DNA from: Lachnospiraceae bacterium
Lineage (GTDB): Bacteria; Bacillota; Clostridia; Lachnospirales; Lachnospiraceae
DNA length: 50,139 bases
Direction: 5' to 3'
Assembly (NCBI GenBank): GCA_028692975.1
Contig: JAQUWF010000013.1
Span: 1 to 50,139 of the forward strand
Below, one piece after another: positions 17,239-24,324 of this stretch. The position numbers were made by a program, and so were the translations under genes. Numbering within the stretch: the first letter of the stretch is position 1; every line of letters begins with the position of its first letter. The notes below the pieces were generated by a model. That model searched no databases. It was not told the DNA's origin and saw nothing but the letters and a program-made list of their open reading frames with translations.

Positions 17239-18441
17239 ATGAGTAAGGTGTTAGAACTAAGGGAAAAGAGAGCAAAAGCATGGGAGGCAGCAAAGGCATT
17301 CCTGGATACGAAAAGAGGAAATGACGGGCTGCTGTCTGCGGAGGATACTGCCACCTATGAAAAGATGGAGAAGGATGTGGTGGATTTAGGGAAAGAGGTG
17401 GAGCGTCTGGAACGTGCGGAGGCATTGGATGCAGAGCTGTCCAGACCTACGTCCGTACCGATTGCCAATAAACCAAACGGGAATCCTTCAGGGGAAGAGA
17501 AGAGGGGCAGGGCGGCGGATGAATACCGCAGGGAGTTCTGGAATGCCATGCGCAGGAAGAATTATTACGATGTGAACAATGCCCTGCAGATCGGCACGGA
17601 TTCCGAGGGTGGTTATCTGGTGCCGGATGAATTTGAAAGCAGACTGGTGGAGGCTTTGGAGGAGGAGAATTTCTTCCGCAGTTTCGCCACGGTAATCCAG
17701 ACCTCCAGCGGTGACCGGAAGATTCCGGTGGCCGCAAGCAAGGGGGAGGCTGCCTGGATTGATGAAGAAGGGGCATTTACGGAATCGGATGACACTTTCA
17801 GCCAGGTATCCATCGGGGCGTATAAGGTAGGCACCATGATTAAAGTTTCGGATGAATTATTGAATGACAGTGCGTTTAATCTGGAGGCTTACATCTCTAA
17901 GGAGTTTGGAAGAAGAATCGGCTCTAAAGAGGAAGAAACCTTTTTTGTTGGGGACGGAACCGGGAAACCTACGGGAATTTTCAATGTAACAGGAGGGGCG
18001 GCAGATGGAAGTACAACTTCCACGGCCAATATCTCTTTTGAGGATGTGATGGATTTATTCTATTCTGTAAAGTCCCCATACCGCAAGAAAGCCGTGTGGG
18101 TGCTGAATGACACCACGGTCAAGGCTCTGCGGAAATTAAAGGACAATAATGGAAATTATATCTGGCAGCCGTCTGTACAGGCCGGCCAGCCGGATATGAT
18201 TCTGAACCGTCCGTACCATACTTCCGCCTATGTGCCGGAGGTGGAGGCAGGCAAGAAGGTCATGGCGTTTGGCGATTTCTCCTATTACTGGATTGCTGAC
18301 AGGCAGGGGCGCAGCTTTAAACGACTGAATGAGCTGTTTGCCGCAACCGGACAGGTGGGATTTTTAGCAAGCCAGCGTGTGGATGGAAAGCTGATTCTTT
18401 CGGAGGCTGTCAAAACACTGGCAATGAAGGCCGGAGCCTAA
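17239..18441 (+). CDS. HK97-type major capsid protein
   Basis: A 400-residue HK97-fold capsid protein. The first 80 residues form a charged coiled coil (REKRAKAWEAAKAFL, YEKMEKDVVDLGKEVERLERAEAL), the delta-domain scaffold removed by the upstream protease. The shell domain starts near residue 105 with IGTDSEGGYLVPDEFESRLVEALEE, and contains EEETFFVGDGTGKPTGIFN and the C-terminal VDGKLILSEAVKTLAMKAG. AAAGGAGG at 17221-17228 supports the start. It is probably the most highly expressed gene of the module. Confidence 0.95.
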   Translation: MSKVLELREKRAKAWEAAKAFLDTKRGNDGLLSAEDTATYEKMEKDVVDLGKEVERLERAEALDAELSRPTSVPIANKPNGNPSGEEKRGRAADEYRREFWNAMRRKNYYDVNNALQIGTDSEGGYLVPDEFESRLVEALEEENFFRSFATVIQTSSGDRKIPVAASKGEAAWIDEEGAFTESDDTFSQVSIGAYKVGTMIKVSDELLNDSAFNLEAYISKEFGRRIGSKEEETFFVGDGTGKPTGIFNVTGGAADGSTTSTANISFEDVMDLFYSVKSPYRKKAVWVLNDTTVKALRKLKDNNGNYIWQPSVQAGQPDMILNRPYHTSAYVPEVEAGKKVMAFGDFSYYWIADRQGRSFKRLNELFAATGQVGFLASQRVDGKLILSEAVKTLAMKAGA

Positions 18442-18496
18442 AGAAGAATCCTAAAGAAGAATCTTATAACAAGGCAAAGAGGGGAGGAGGAGCCGG

Positions 18497-18772
18497 ATGC
18501 TTGTAACATTGGAAGAAATCAAGGGTTATCTGCGGATTGACAGTACGGATGAGGACGGGCTTCTTCTCTCTTTGGCTGCCACGGCGGAGAGTCTGTGTTG
18601 TGATATTCTGCGTCATGGCTTTCAATCGGAAGAGGAAGTGCCGGAGCCGGTCAGGACGGCGGTGCTGTATGGGATTTCTTATCTGTATGAGAACCGGGAA
18701 CAGGCTGACTTTAAGGATTTGACCGTGACTTTGAAGTGTCTGATGTTTGGTCAAAGGGATGAGGTGTTCTGA
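18497..18772 (+). CDS. Head-tail connector (gp6-like)
   Basis: A 91-residue DNA-packaging/head-tail connector of the HK97 gp6 type. It opens with LVTLEEIKGYLRIDSTDEDGLLLSLAATAESLCCDIL, the signature of the family, followed by a short helical end (VRTAVLYGISYLYENREQ). It forms the ring below the portal. The ATG follows GGGGAGGAGG, and its TGA stop overlaps the next ATG by one base, so the genes are coupled. Confidence 0.85.
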   Translation: MLVTLEEIKGYLRIDSTDEDGLLLSLAATAESLCCDILRHGFQSEEEVPEPVRTAVLYGISYLYENREQADFKDLTVTLKCLMFGQRDEVF

Positions 18773-19104
18773 TGAAGATTGGGCAGTGGAGGCAGCGGAT
18801 TGTGATTCAGCAGAACCGGATGACAATGGATAAGGACGGCAACCAGCGCAATGAGTGGACGGACTATTATTCCTGTTGGACTTATGCCAATAATCTTTCC
18901 GGCAGGGAATACTGGGAGGCTGCCCAGGTGAACCAGGAATCCTCCCTGTTTTTCCTTGTCCGGTACTGTGGGAAGTTGAAGGATTTGGACAGTACCAGAT
19001 ACCGGATTTTGTTTCGGGATGAAATTTACAATATCACCTTTGTTGATTTTATGCAGTACCGGAACCGGACGGTTAAGCTGCGTGCGGAGAAAGTGAAGAG
19101 GTAG
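18772..19104 (+). CDS. Head closure protein
   Basis: A 110-residue phage head-tail joining protein of the SPP1 gp16/HK97 gp7 group. The block MKIGQWRQRIVIQQNRMTMDKDGNQRNEWTDYYSCWTYANNLSGREYWEA is the family signature, ending with RYRILFRDEIYNITFVDFMQYRNRTVKLRAEK. It plugs the portal until the tail attaches. The start overlaps the previous stop (ATGA) and the gene ends six bases before the next. Confidence 0.85.
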   Translation: MKIGQWRQRIVIQQNRMTMDKDGNQRNEWTDYYSCWTYANNLSGREYWEAAQVNQESSLFFLVRYCGKLKDLDSTRYRILFRDEIYNITFVDFMQYRNRTVKLRAEKVKR

Positions 19105-19109
19105 AGGAA

Positions 19110-19493
19110 ATGTCGGACAGAAGAGTGCGTGTGGACCAGATGGCGGATGCGCTTGCACAGACCATGGCCGGGTATGCGGATTTGTCTAATGAAGTGATGA
19201 AGGAGTGTGTCACAGCGGTCAGCCAGTCCGTGAAAAAGGACATCCAGGCAGGTGCTCCGGTAAAGTCTGGAAAGTATAAGAAAAGCTGGGCGGCTAAAAA
19301 GGTACAGGAGAACGCCAATTCTCTGACTATGGCAGTACACAGCCGTGACCGCTACCAGATCGCACACCTTTTGGAACATGGCCACGCAAAGCGGGGAGGT
19401 GGCAGGGTGCAGGCTATGCCTCATATTGCTCCGGCAGAACAACGGGGGGAACAGGAGCTGGCGGCAAAGATTGAACGGGGGTTATCGGGATGA
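19110..19493 (+). CDS. HK97 gp10-family tail completion protein
   Basis: A 127-residue protein of the HK97 gp10 family, which finishes the head-tail interface. Typical features are the helical first half (QMADALAQTMAGYADLSNEVMKECVTAVSQSVKKDIQ), the GAPVKSGKYKKSW turn and the VHSRDRYQIAHLLEHGHAKRGGGRVQAMPHI end. Its stop overlaps the next ATG by four bases. Confidence 0.85.
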   Translation: MSDRRVRVDQMADALAQTMAGYADLSNEVMKECVTAVSQSVKKDIQAGAPVKSGKYKKSWAAKKVQENANSLTMAVHSRDRYQIAHLLEHGHAKRGGGRVQAMPHIAPAEQRGEQELAAKIERGLSG

Positions 19494-19807
19494 CGCAGGA
19501 ACAGTTATTGGAAATGGTGGAGGAAATGGGACTGCCCTGTGCCTATGACCATTTTGCAGAAGGACAGTCACCGGAGCCGCCGTTTTTGGTGTTCCTGTAC
19601 CCGGAATCCAGGAATTTTGCGGCAGACGGGGTGGCTTATTTTAAGAAGAACAGGCTGCATATAGAACTGTACACAGAGTACAAATCGGTGGAGCTGGAAG
19701 AACGGATGGAAACGGTGCTGGATCTGCATGGCATTTTTTATACAAAGAGTGAGGTATGGATTGAATCGGAGCGGCTGTTTGAGGTGCTGTATGGAATGGA
19801 GGTTTGA
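19490..19807 (+). CDS. Tail terminator/completion protein
   Basis: A 105-residue protein in the position of the tail terminator (gp17/gpU-like) of siphoviruses, between the gp10-like gene and the major tail gene. Sequence such as PEPPFLVFLYPESRNFAADGVAYFKKNRLHIELYTEYKSVELEERMETVL is common to these Gram-positive phage proteins. It would cap the tail tube and fix its length. The call rests on position and general likeness. Its start overlaps the upstream stop. Confidence 0.7.
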   Translation: MTQEQLLEMVEEMGLPCAYDHFAEGQSPEPPFLVFLYPESRNFAADGVAYFKKNRLHIELYTEYKSVELEERMETVLDLHGIFYTKSEVWIESERLFEVLYGMEV

Positions 19808-19810
19808 GAG

Positions 19811-20464
19811 ATGGGAAATAAAGTGAAGTTTAATATCTGTAATGTACATTATGCTGCGATTGCTGCGGGAGAGGATGGGGAGAATACGTTTGGAACGCCG
19901 GTGGCAATGCTGGGTGCGGTGTCTCTGAGCCTGGACCCCAATGGGGAGCCGGAATCCTTTTATGCGGATGGTGTGGAGTATTATGTGATTAACAACAATA
20001 TGGGTTATGACGGAGGCCTGGAGCTTGCCATGATACCGGAGTCCTTCCGCACGGAGATTTTAAGGGAAGAGGCGGATGAGAATAAGGTGCTGGTGGAGAA
20101 CTGCAATTCGGAGACGGGCAGTTTTGCCCTGCTGTTTGAGTTTGACGGAGATGTGAAGAAAATCCGCCATGTGTTATATAATTGTTCGGCATCCAGGCCG
20201 AAGATTGAGTCCAAGACCAATGAGGAATCCAGGGAAGTGCAGACGGAAACTCTGACGGTGAAGGCAAGACCGCTGGCATCCGGCTATGTGAAGGCAAAGA
20301 CAGGGGATGCCACCACGGCGGCAGTGTATGATGACTGGTATAAAGCCGTGTATCTGCCAAAGGCGAAAACGGAACCAGCAGAGCCTGCTAATATGATGCT
20401 GAACCAAGAGGGAGCCAGGAGTGCGGCAGTGAAACCACAGGCAAAGGAGGCATCTGAGAAATGA
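19811..20464 (+). CDS. Major tail protein
   Basis: A 217-residue tail tube protein of the Phi13/TIGR01603 kind. It opens with NKVKFNICNVHYAAIA and has the blocks LGAVSLSLDPNGEPESFYADGVEYYVINNNMGYDGGLELAMIPESF and ASRPKIESKTNEESREVQTETLTVKARPL, all usual in the family. The last 40 residues are alanine- and lysine-rich and probably disordered. It overlaps the chaperone gene by four bases. Confidence 0.9.
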   Translation: MGNKVKFNICNVHYAAIAAGEDGENTFGTPVAMLGAVSLSLDPNGEPESFYADGVEYYVINNNMGYDGGLELAMIPESFRTEILREEADENKVLVENCNSETGSFALLFEFDGDVKKIRHVLYNCSASRPKIESKTNEESREVQTETLTVKARPLASGYVKAKTGDATTAAVYDDWYKAVYLPKAKTEPAEPANMMLNQEGARSAAVKPQAKEASEK

Positions 20465-20838
20465 GTATCATCAGAAAAGTAGAGATTGATGGGCAGGAGG
20501 TGCTGTTCAAGGCATCGGCTGCTATTCCGAGGATTTACCGTTTGAAGTTCCAGCGTGACATTTACAGGGATCTAAGGGTTTTGGAGCAAAGTGTGAATGG
20601 TTCCGAGGAAGGGGATTCCGGGCTGGATTTATTCTCACTGGAGATGTTTGAGAATATTGCTTTTGTGATGGCAAAACATGCAGACGGTTCCATACCAGAT
20701 ACGCCGGAGGATTGGCTGGATGGGTTTAATACTTTTTCTATTTACCAGGTGCTGCCGAAGCTGATTGAGCTTTGGGGGCTGAATGTGCAGACGGATGTGG
20801 AGCCTAAAAAAAACTTCGTCCGACAGAACGGCAAATGA
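20461..20838 (+). CDS. Tail assembly chaperone, zero-frame product (gpG-like)
   Basis: A 125-residue tail assembly chaperone, the short product of a gpG/gpGT pair. It begins MSIIRKVEIDGQEVLFKASAAIPRIYRLKFQRDIYRDL, the signature of the family, and ends ELWGLNVQTDVEPKKNFVRQNGK. Near the end the codons AAA AAA AAC contain a slippery heptamer at 20808-20814. The chaperone coats the tape measure protein before the tail tube grows. The ATG overlaps the major tail gene stop. Confidence 0.85.
   Translation: MSIIRKVEIDGQEVLFKASAAIPRIYRLKFQRDIYRDLRVLEQSVNGSEEGDSGLDLFSLEMFENIAFVMAKHADGSIPDTPEDWLDGFNTFSIYQVLPKLIELWGLNVQTDVEPKKNFVRQNGK
20808..20814 (+). promoter_or_regulatory. Programmed -1 ribosomal frameshift site
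   Basis: The heptamer A AAA AAC is in the correct phase of the gpG-like frame (codons CCT AAA AAA AAC TTC). A slip by -1 continues with CTT CGT CCG into the overlapping frame, which is open to the TAA at 20997-20999. This is the known tail chaperone frameshift of siphoviruses. Confidence 0.85.
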
Positions 20839-20999
20839 CAACACCGCTGTTCCTTCTGCGGTGTGTGCAGCTTGGAGTGAGCATACAGGAGCTGGAACTG
20901 CTGTCGATTGGGATGATAAACGATATGTATGCGGAGAGCAGGAATGATGAGTGTAAGTATGCTCAGCTGGCTACGCAGGAGGATATGGACAGGTTCTAA
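20814..20999 (+). CDS. Tail assembly chaperone, -1 frame extension (gpT-like)
   Basis: The -1 frame adds LRPTERQMTTPLFLLRCVQLG and about 40 further residues, ending in QLATQEDMDRF, to the chaperone. This part resembles the T domains of Gram-positive phage gpGT proteins, which bind the tape measure. It is probably made only as a fusion after the slip at 20808-20814; the ATG at 20835 has no good ribosome binding site. In the usual phage order the tape measure gene would follow at once. Here 3.3 kb of cargo intervene. Confidence 0.8.
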   Translation, partial: LRPTERQMTTPLFLLRCVQLGVSIQELELLSIGMINDMYAESRNDECKYAQLATQEDMDRF

Positions 21000-21029
21000 A
21001 AGGAGCGGCTGATATGACTGCCGCTCCTT

Positions 21030-21359
21030 TTAAAGGTCATGCTTTGCAATTCTTTTGCTTGCGATTTCATAGACTTCCTCATCTTCACGCGCGCCGATGA
21101 CGATTACCAGCATATCATCATCCCGGCGGATGAGCTGGTAGACAATGCGCAGTCCGGCGCCCCGAAGCTTGACTTTTAAAAAGCCGGACAAGTTTGTATT
21201 GTTCTTGTTCCCCAGGAGTTTTCCGTAGCCGCCTTCTGTTTCCGGTAATGGATTTTGACAGACTTTCTGGATTGCTTTTCGGATTAAAATCCGTTGGCTG
21301 CCGTCCAGCCTGCGAAGGTCTTCAAGGGCTTCGGGAAGGTAATTGACATTCCAGCTCAT
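21030..21359 (-). CDS. RelE/ParE-family toxin
   Basis: A 109-residue toxin of the RelE/ParE superfamily. Family features are the start WNVNYLPEALEDLRRLDGSQRILIRKAIQKV, the GGYGKLLGNKNNTNLSGFLKVKLRGAGLRIVYQLI core (positions of the basic residues that cut mRNA in RelE) and the DMLVIVIGAREDEEVYEIASKR end. It would cut ribosome-bound mRNA when its antitoxin is lost. It lies on the opposite strand to the late operon, and its start overlaps the antitoxin stop by four bases, so the two are cotranslated. Confidence 0.88.
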   Translation of the reverse strand: MSWNVNYLPEALEDLRRLDGSQRILIRKAIQKVCQNPLPETEGGYGKLLGNKNNTNLSGFLKVKLRGAGLRIVYQLIRRDDDMLVIVIGAREDEEVYEIASKRIAKHDL

Positions 21360-21679
21360 TCAAATTCGATATCTTCTGTATTTTCAAAATCGGAAGGCTG
21401 AAAGTCCATTTCCTGATCCACCTGTTTCTGGGGGATAACGGTGGCAGGATTGAAATGAGACATCCGTTCTGTTGCGGAGGCCAGAAGGCGTGCATCGTTT
21501 ACCTCATCCAGGAGACGGATGTATTCGTCAGGAGATAAAAGTACACATTCCGCTGTGTTGTTTTTCATAACTACTTTGGCACCATACTGCTTTACTTCAT
21601 CGAAAATTTTACCGGCCAGTCCCCGGTTGAACTGAGAAATGGGAATGGTGTTTTCGATTGCACTTCTGATAGAACTCAT
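21356..21679 (-). CDS. Phd/YefM-type antitoxin
   Basis: A 107-residue antitoxin. The N-terminal half matches the Phd/YefM fold: IRSAIENTIPISQFNRGLAGKIFDEVKQYGAKVVMKNNTAECVLLSPDEYIRLLDEV. The acidic C-terminal tail (DFQPSDFENTEDIEFE) would wrap the toxin. The start at 21679 has AGAGGTG just upstream on its strand. A well-formed promoter lies at 21702-21730. It probably binds that promoter to repress its own operon. Confidence 0.88.
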   Translation of the reverse strand: MSSIRSAIENTIPISQFNRGLAGKIFDEVKQYGAKVVMKNNTAECVLLSPDEYIRLLDEVNDARLLASATERMSHFNPATVIPQKQVDQEMDFQPSDFENTEDIEFE

Positions 21680-21701
21680 AATAATCACCTCTTTCAATAT
21701 T

Positions 21702-21730
21702 AGTATATGATGAACTGATAAAAAAGTCAA
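21702..21730 (-). promoter_or_regulatory. Promoter of the toxin-antitoxin operon
   Basis: On the minus strand TTGACT (21725-21730) and TATACT (21702-21707) are 17 bases apart, 22 bases before the antitoxin start. It is a near-consensus vegetative promoter. Confidence 0.75.
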
Positions 21731-21981
21731 TGAATATACTGATATAAATACTGACTTAAAATACAGCAATTATTGATGATTTTAGTCTGCTCAATTTGTA
21801 AAAAAATATTATCTGCCCTTTATATGCAGGGTACTTATCTATTATCAGATGAATGCCTAATTTTGTTTAGTGAGATAAAAGTGCTTAATTGAAATGTTTC
21901 ATGATATAGGAGTGTACAAATGACAAGTGTAAATTTGCTTAAATGCCTGCATAAGAGTATATTTTTAGGTTTTGATTTTCG

Positions 21982-22010
21982 TTGATATGACAGCTGTTTC
22001 TTGTTATAAT
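21982..22010 (+). promoter_or_regulatory. Promoter of the ABM-like/SEC-C cargo genes
   Basis: TTGATA (21982-21987) and a perfect TATAAT (22005-22010) are 17 bases apart, 60 bases before the ABM-like gene. The 300 bases to its left, up to the toxin-antitoxin promoter, are AT-rich and hold no gene I can support. Confidence 0.75.
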
Positions 22011-22070
22011 GAGAGAAGAAATAGTTGGCAGAGTAGTTGAAAATTTAGTAGTTGAACAGGAGAAATAAAT

Positions 22071-22370
22071 ATGGCGAAAACAGCATGGATTTTTTCATAC
22101 AAGCTTAAGAAAAATGTGAGCAAGGAACAGTTTATTGAACTAACACAAAAGTTGCACGATGAAGTTATTTCTAAAGCAAAAGGTTTTATTTCTTGGGAAC
22201 ATTACTTGCAGGATAACGTGTGGACTGACTTTGTTCTGTGGGAAACGGAAGAAGATGCAAATGATGCTACAACGATAGGAAAAGGGAAAGAAGTAACTGA
22301 AAATTTCTATGCTTGCATCCAAATGAATACATGTAGAGCGTTAATATCACAGCTTGTTAAAAAATATTAG
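22071..22370 (+). CDS. ABM-like small protein
   Basis: A 99-residue protein with the layout of the antibiotic biosynthesis monooxygenase (ABM)/dimeric alpha-beta barrel fold: a strand (TAWIFSYKLKK), a helix (KEQFIELTQKLHDEVISK), the turn AKGFISWEHYLQDNVWTDFVLWETEEDAN and a second helix. The W-x-E-x-x-E pattern is typical of these proteins. Some are heme or quinol oxygenases, but many have no known role. It sits in AT-rich cargo with its own promoter; AGGAG at 22058-22062 supports the start. The fold is inferred from pattern only. Confidence 0.6.
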   Translation: MAKTAWIFSYKLKKNVSKEQFIELTQKLHDEVISKAKGFISWEHYLQDNVWTDFVLWETEEDANDATTIGKGKEVTENFYACIQMNTCRALISQLVKKY

Positions 22371-22423
22371 TGATTTTATAGTTTATTTAAGTAATCAAAT
22401 TTTATATTTTGGGAGAGGCTTAA

Positions 22424-23245
22424 ATGAATAAAAAGATAAATCGCAATGACCCATGTCATTGTGGTTCTGGGAGAAAATACAAATATTGCCACCTTGGAGC
22501 CGACAAAAAGCGAATTTTAAAAACCGAGTTAACTTGTGATCATTGTAATACTAATATTGATGTTGATTTAACTAGCAGCTATATTGGCAAATTGCAGATA
22601 TCCGATATACCAATGATGAATTTTTGTAAAGATGAAGGTTTTTATATGTTTCGTGCTATGAGTGTTTATAATTACTTAGAACTTATGAAAAAACTGGAGA
22701 ACAATTCATTAACAAAGAAAGATTTTTATGATAACTATAAAGAATTTTTAACACAAGAAGATTGCATGGCTTTGCTTGGTAACTTCTGTAATGAAATGGA
22801 AGCGTTTCAGAGCAGACAAGCAATTTTATCAGATACCATAGGAGCACATTTTAATAATGAATTCACATTATCCATACCTATTTTTTTTATTTTAATAGAG
22901 GGAATTTTGCGTCAGTTATGGGGAATTCCAGATAAAGATAATTTCCAGCCAAAGTTTATTAAGGATACGTGGAATGCTCGTTTATTGTTCAATATGGAAG
23001 ACAGAATAGGATTTCTTAATGGGTATATAAATTCTCTATATGAAGGTGGAAAGGAATCAGCTGTTTTTAGTAGAAATACTGTACTACATGGAATAAATAA
23101 AGAATATTATACAGAGGAAAATTCATGGTCACTTTTATTGTTGCTTTGTGAAATTGGATATATAAAAATGTTAGAAAAGCAGACTGTACCATTTACTTTT
23201 GAGAAGGTTACAGGCGGTATTAAAATGACACTTCCAGATTTATAA
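22424..23245 (+). CDS. SEC-C motif protein
   Basis: A 273-residue protein with an N-terminal SEC-C zinc motif (NRNDPCHCGSGRKYKYCH, residues 5-22), followed by a second zinc-ribbon pair in LTCDHCNTNIDVDL (about 38-51). The remainder is helical (FYDNYKEFLTQEDCMALLGNFCNEMEAF, EGILRQLWGIPDKDNF, YINSLYEGGKESAVFSRNTVLHGINKEYYTEEN). The segment SRNTVLHGINKEYYTEE resembles the end helix of HEPN-like domains (R-N-x-x-x-H-G), so a HEPN nuclease is possible. SEC-C proteins with such C-termini occur among abortive-infection and stress genes. It follows the ABM-like gene and probably shares its promoter. Confidence 0.7.
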   Translation: MNKKINRNDPCHCGSGRKYKYCHLGADKKRILKTELTCDHCNTNIDVDLTSSYIGKLQISDIPMMNFCKDEGFYMFRAMSVYNYLELMKKLENNSLTKKDFYDNYKEFLTQEDCMALLGNFCNEMEAFQSRQAILSDTIGAHFNNEFTLSIPIFFILIEGILRQLWGIPDKDNFQPKFIKDTWNARLLFNMEDRIGFLNGYINSLYEGGKESAVFSRNTVLHGINKEYYTEENSWSLLLLLCEIGYIKMLEKQTVPFTFEKVTGGIKMTLPDL

Positions 23246-23439
23246 GAGTAACAAACATTTATATGCAGGGACAACACGAATTTGCTTACCATATTTTGTA
23301 GGACTTGTTCTGCAATGTGCAAATTCCAGTTTTGTTATTTACTGAAATGCCTTATATAAAAAAAGATAAATGGCTTAGACACAATTTGTTTTTACCCTGC
23401 GTTTTGTGCCTTTAGTGGAGCGAAAGGAAACGAGTATAG

Positions 23440-24108
23440 ATGAATAATCTTGATTCAATCAAAACAGAAGTAATTAAATGCTTTCATTGTGGTAATGAAA
23501 CTCTTATGTCACAGAAAGGTGAATATAGTTGGGGATCACGTGATATTGAATATGGGGATTTCGATTATCTATATGAATATGAGTTGTTTGCTTGTTCGGT
23601 TTGCCACAAAGTTACTTTGCGTGAAACCTATGGTGATGAAACCATGATGGAACCATGTTATGATGGTCCTATGAGATGGCATAGCAATAAAAATATCCTT
23701 TACCCCATAAATAGTATTGATAGCAGTTCTATCCCTTACAAGGTCAGAGAAGCATACGGCGCAGCTCTTAAGACAAAAGGTATTGACAAATATGTATGTT
23801 TAATGGCTCTCAGGCGTACGCTAGAATTGATTCTTAAAAATAAAGGAGCAACAAAGTGGGGGTTGAAGGATAAAATTGAGGAGATTGCAGAAAAAGGGTT
23901 GTTGCCGGATACATTGAAAGAGGCGTCTTCATTGACAAAAATTCTTGGAGATTCTGCTGCTCATGACAAGGATATGGACATAGATCAGCAGGATGTTGAA
24001 AGCATGGCTGAGTTTGTCAAATTCATTATTGAATATTTATATGTCGTACCAGATAAAATCAATTCATATAAAGAACGACTAAGCTCTAAAACGGATAAAA
24101 GGGTTTAA
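23440..24108 (+). CDS. DUF4145 (HEPN-like) protein with zinc ribbon
   Basis: A 222-residue protein with two CxxC pairs at the N-terminus (CFHCGN and CSVCHK), then a DUF4145 domain: VREAYGAALKTKGIDKYVCLMALRRTLELILKNKG, LKDKIEEIAEKGLLPDTLKEASSLTKILGDSAAHD. DUF4145 belongs to the HEPN superfamily and is often found in restriction and defence proteins. Its expected catalytic arginine is not evident (GDSAAHD in place of RNxxAH), so it may bind nucleic acid without cutting it. It is separated from the SEC-C gene by 194 bases without a gene. Two terminators follow at once. Confidence 0.8.
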   Translation: MNNLDSIKTEVIKCFHCGNETLMSQKGEYSWGSRDIEYGDFDYLYEYELFACSVCHKVTLRETYGDETMMEPCYDGPMRWHSNKNILYPINSIDSSSIPYKVREAYGAALKTKGIDKYVCLMALRRTLELILKNKGATKWGLKDKIEEIAEKGLLPDTLKEASSLTKILGDSAAHDKDMDIDQQDVESMAEFVKFIIEYLYVVPDKINSYKERLSSKTDKRV

Positions 24109-24232
24109 TATATAGAATAAAGAAAAAGCCATTGATGCTTTCAGTGTACCTAATAGAATTACTGTAATGTAGAAGTGCAGTATAGGAAATAAATTAGTTT
24201 TGAAAAATGCATAACTAAATAGCGAATACATA

Positions 24233-24297
24233 GGCATCTGTTAAAAACGGCAGGTGCCTTTTCTATACATTTTGAGCCCTAACAGGCTCTTTTTTTG
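24233..24297 (+). terminator. Two tandem terminators before the tape measure gene
   Basis: GGCATCTG/CAGGTGCC (24233-24240 with 24251-24258) with TTTT, then GAGCC/GGCTC (24274-24278 with 24285-24289) with eight T. They close the cargo block 28 bases before the tape measure start. Confidence 0.8.
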
Positions 24298-24324
24298 TGT
24301 CAAAAATCAGGAGGTAAGTATCAC

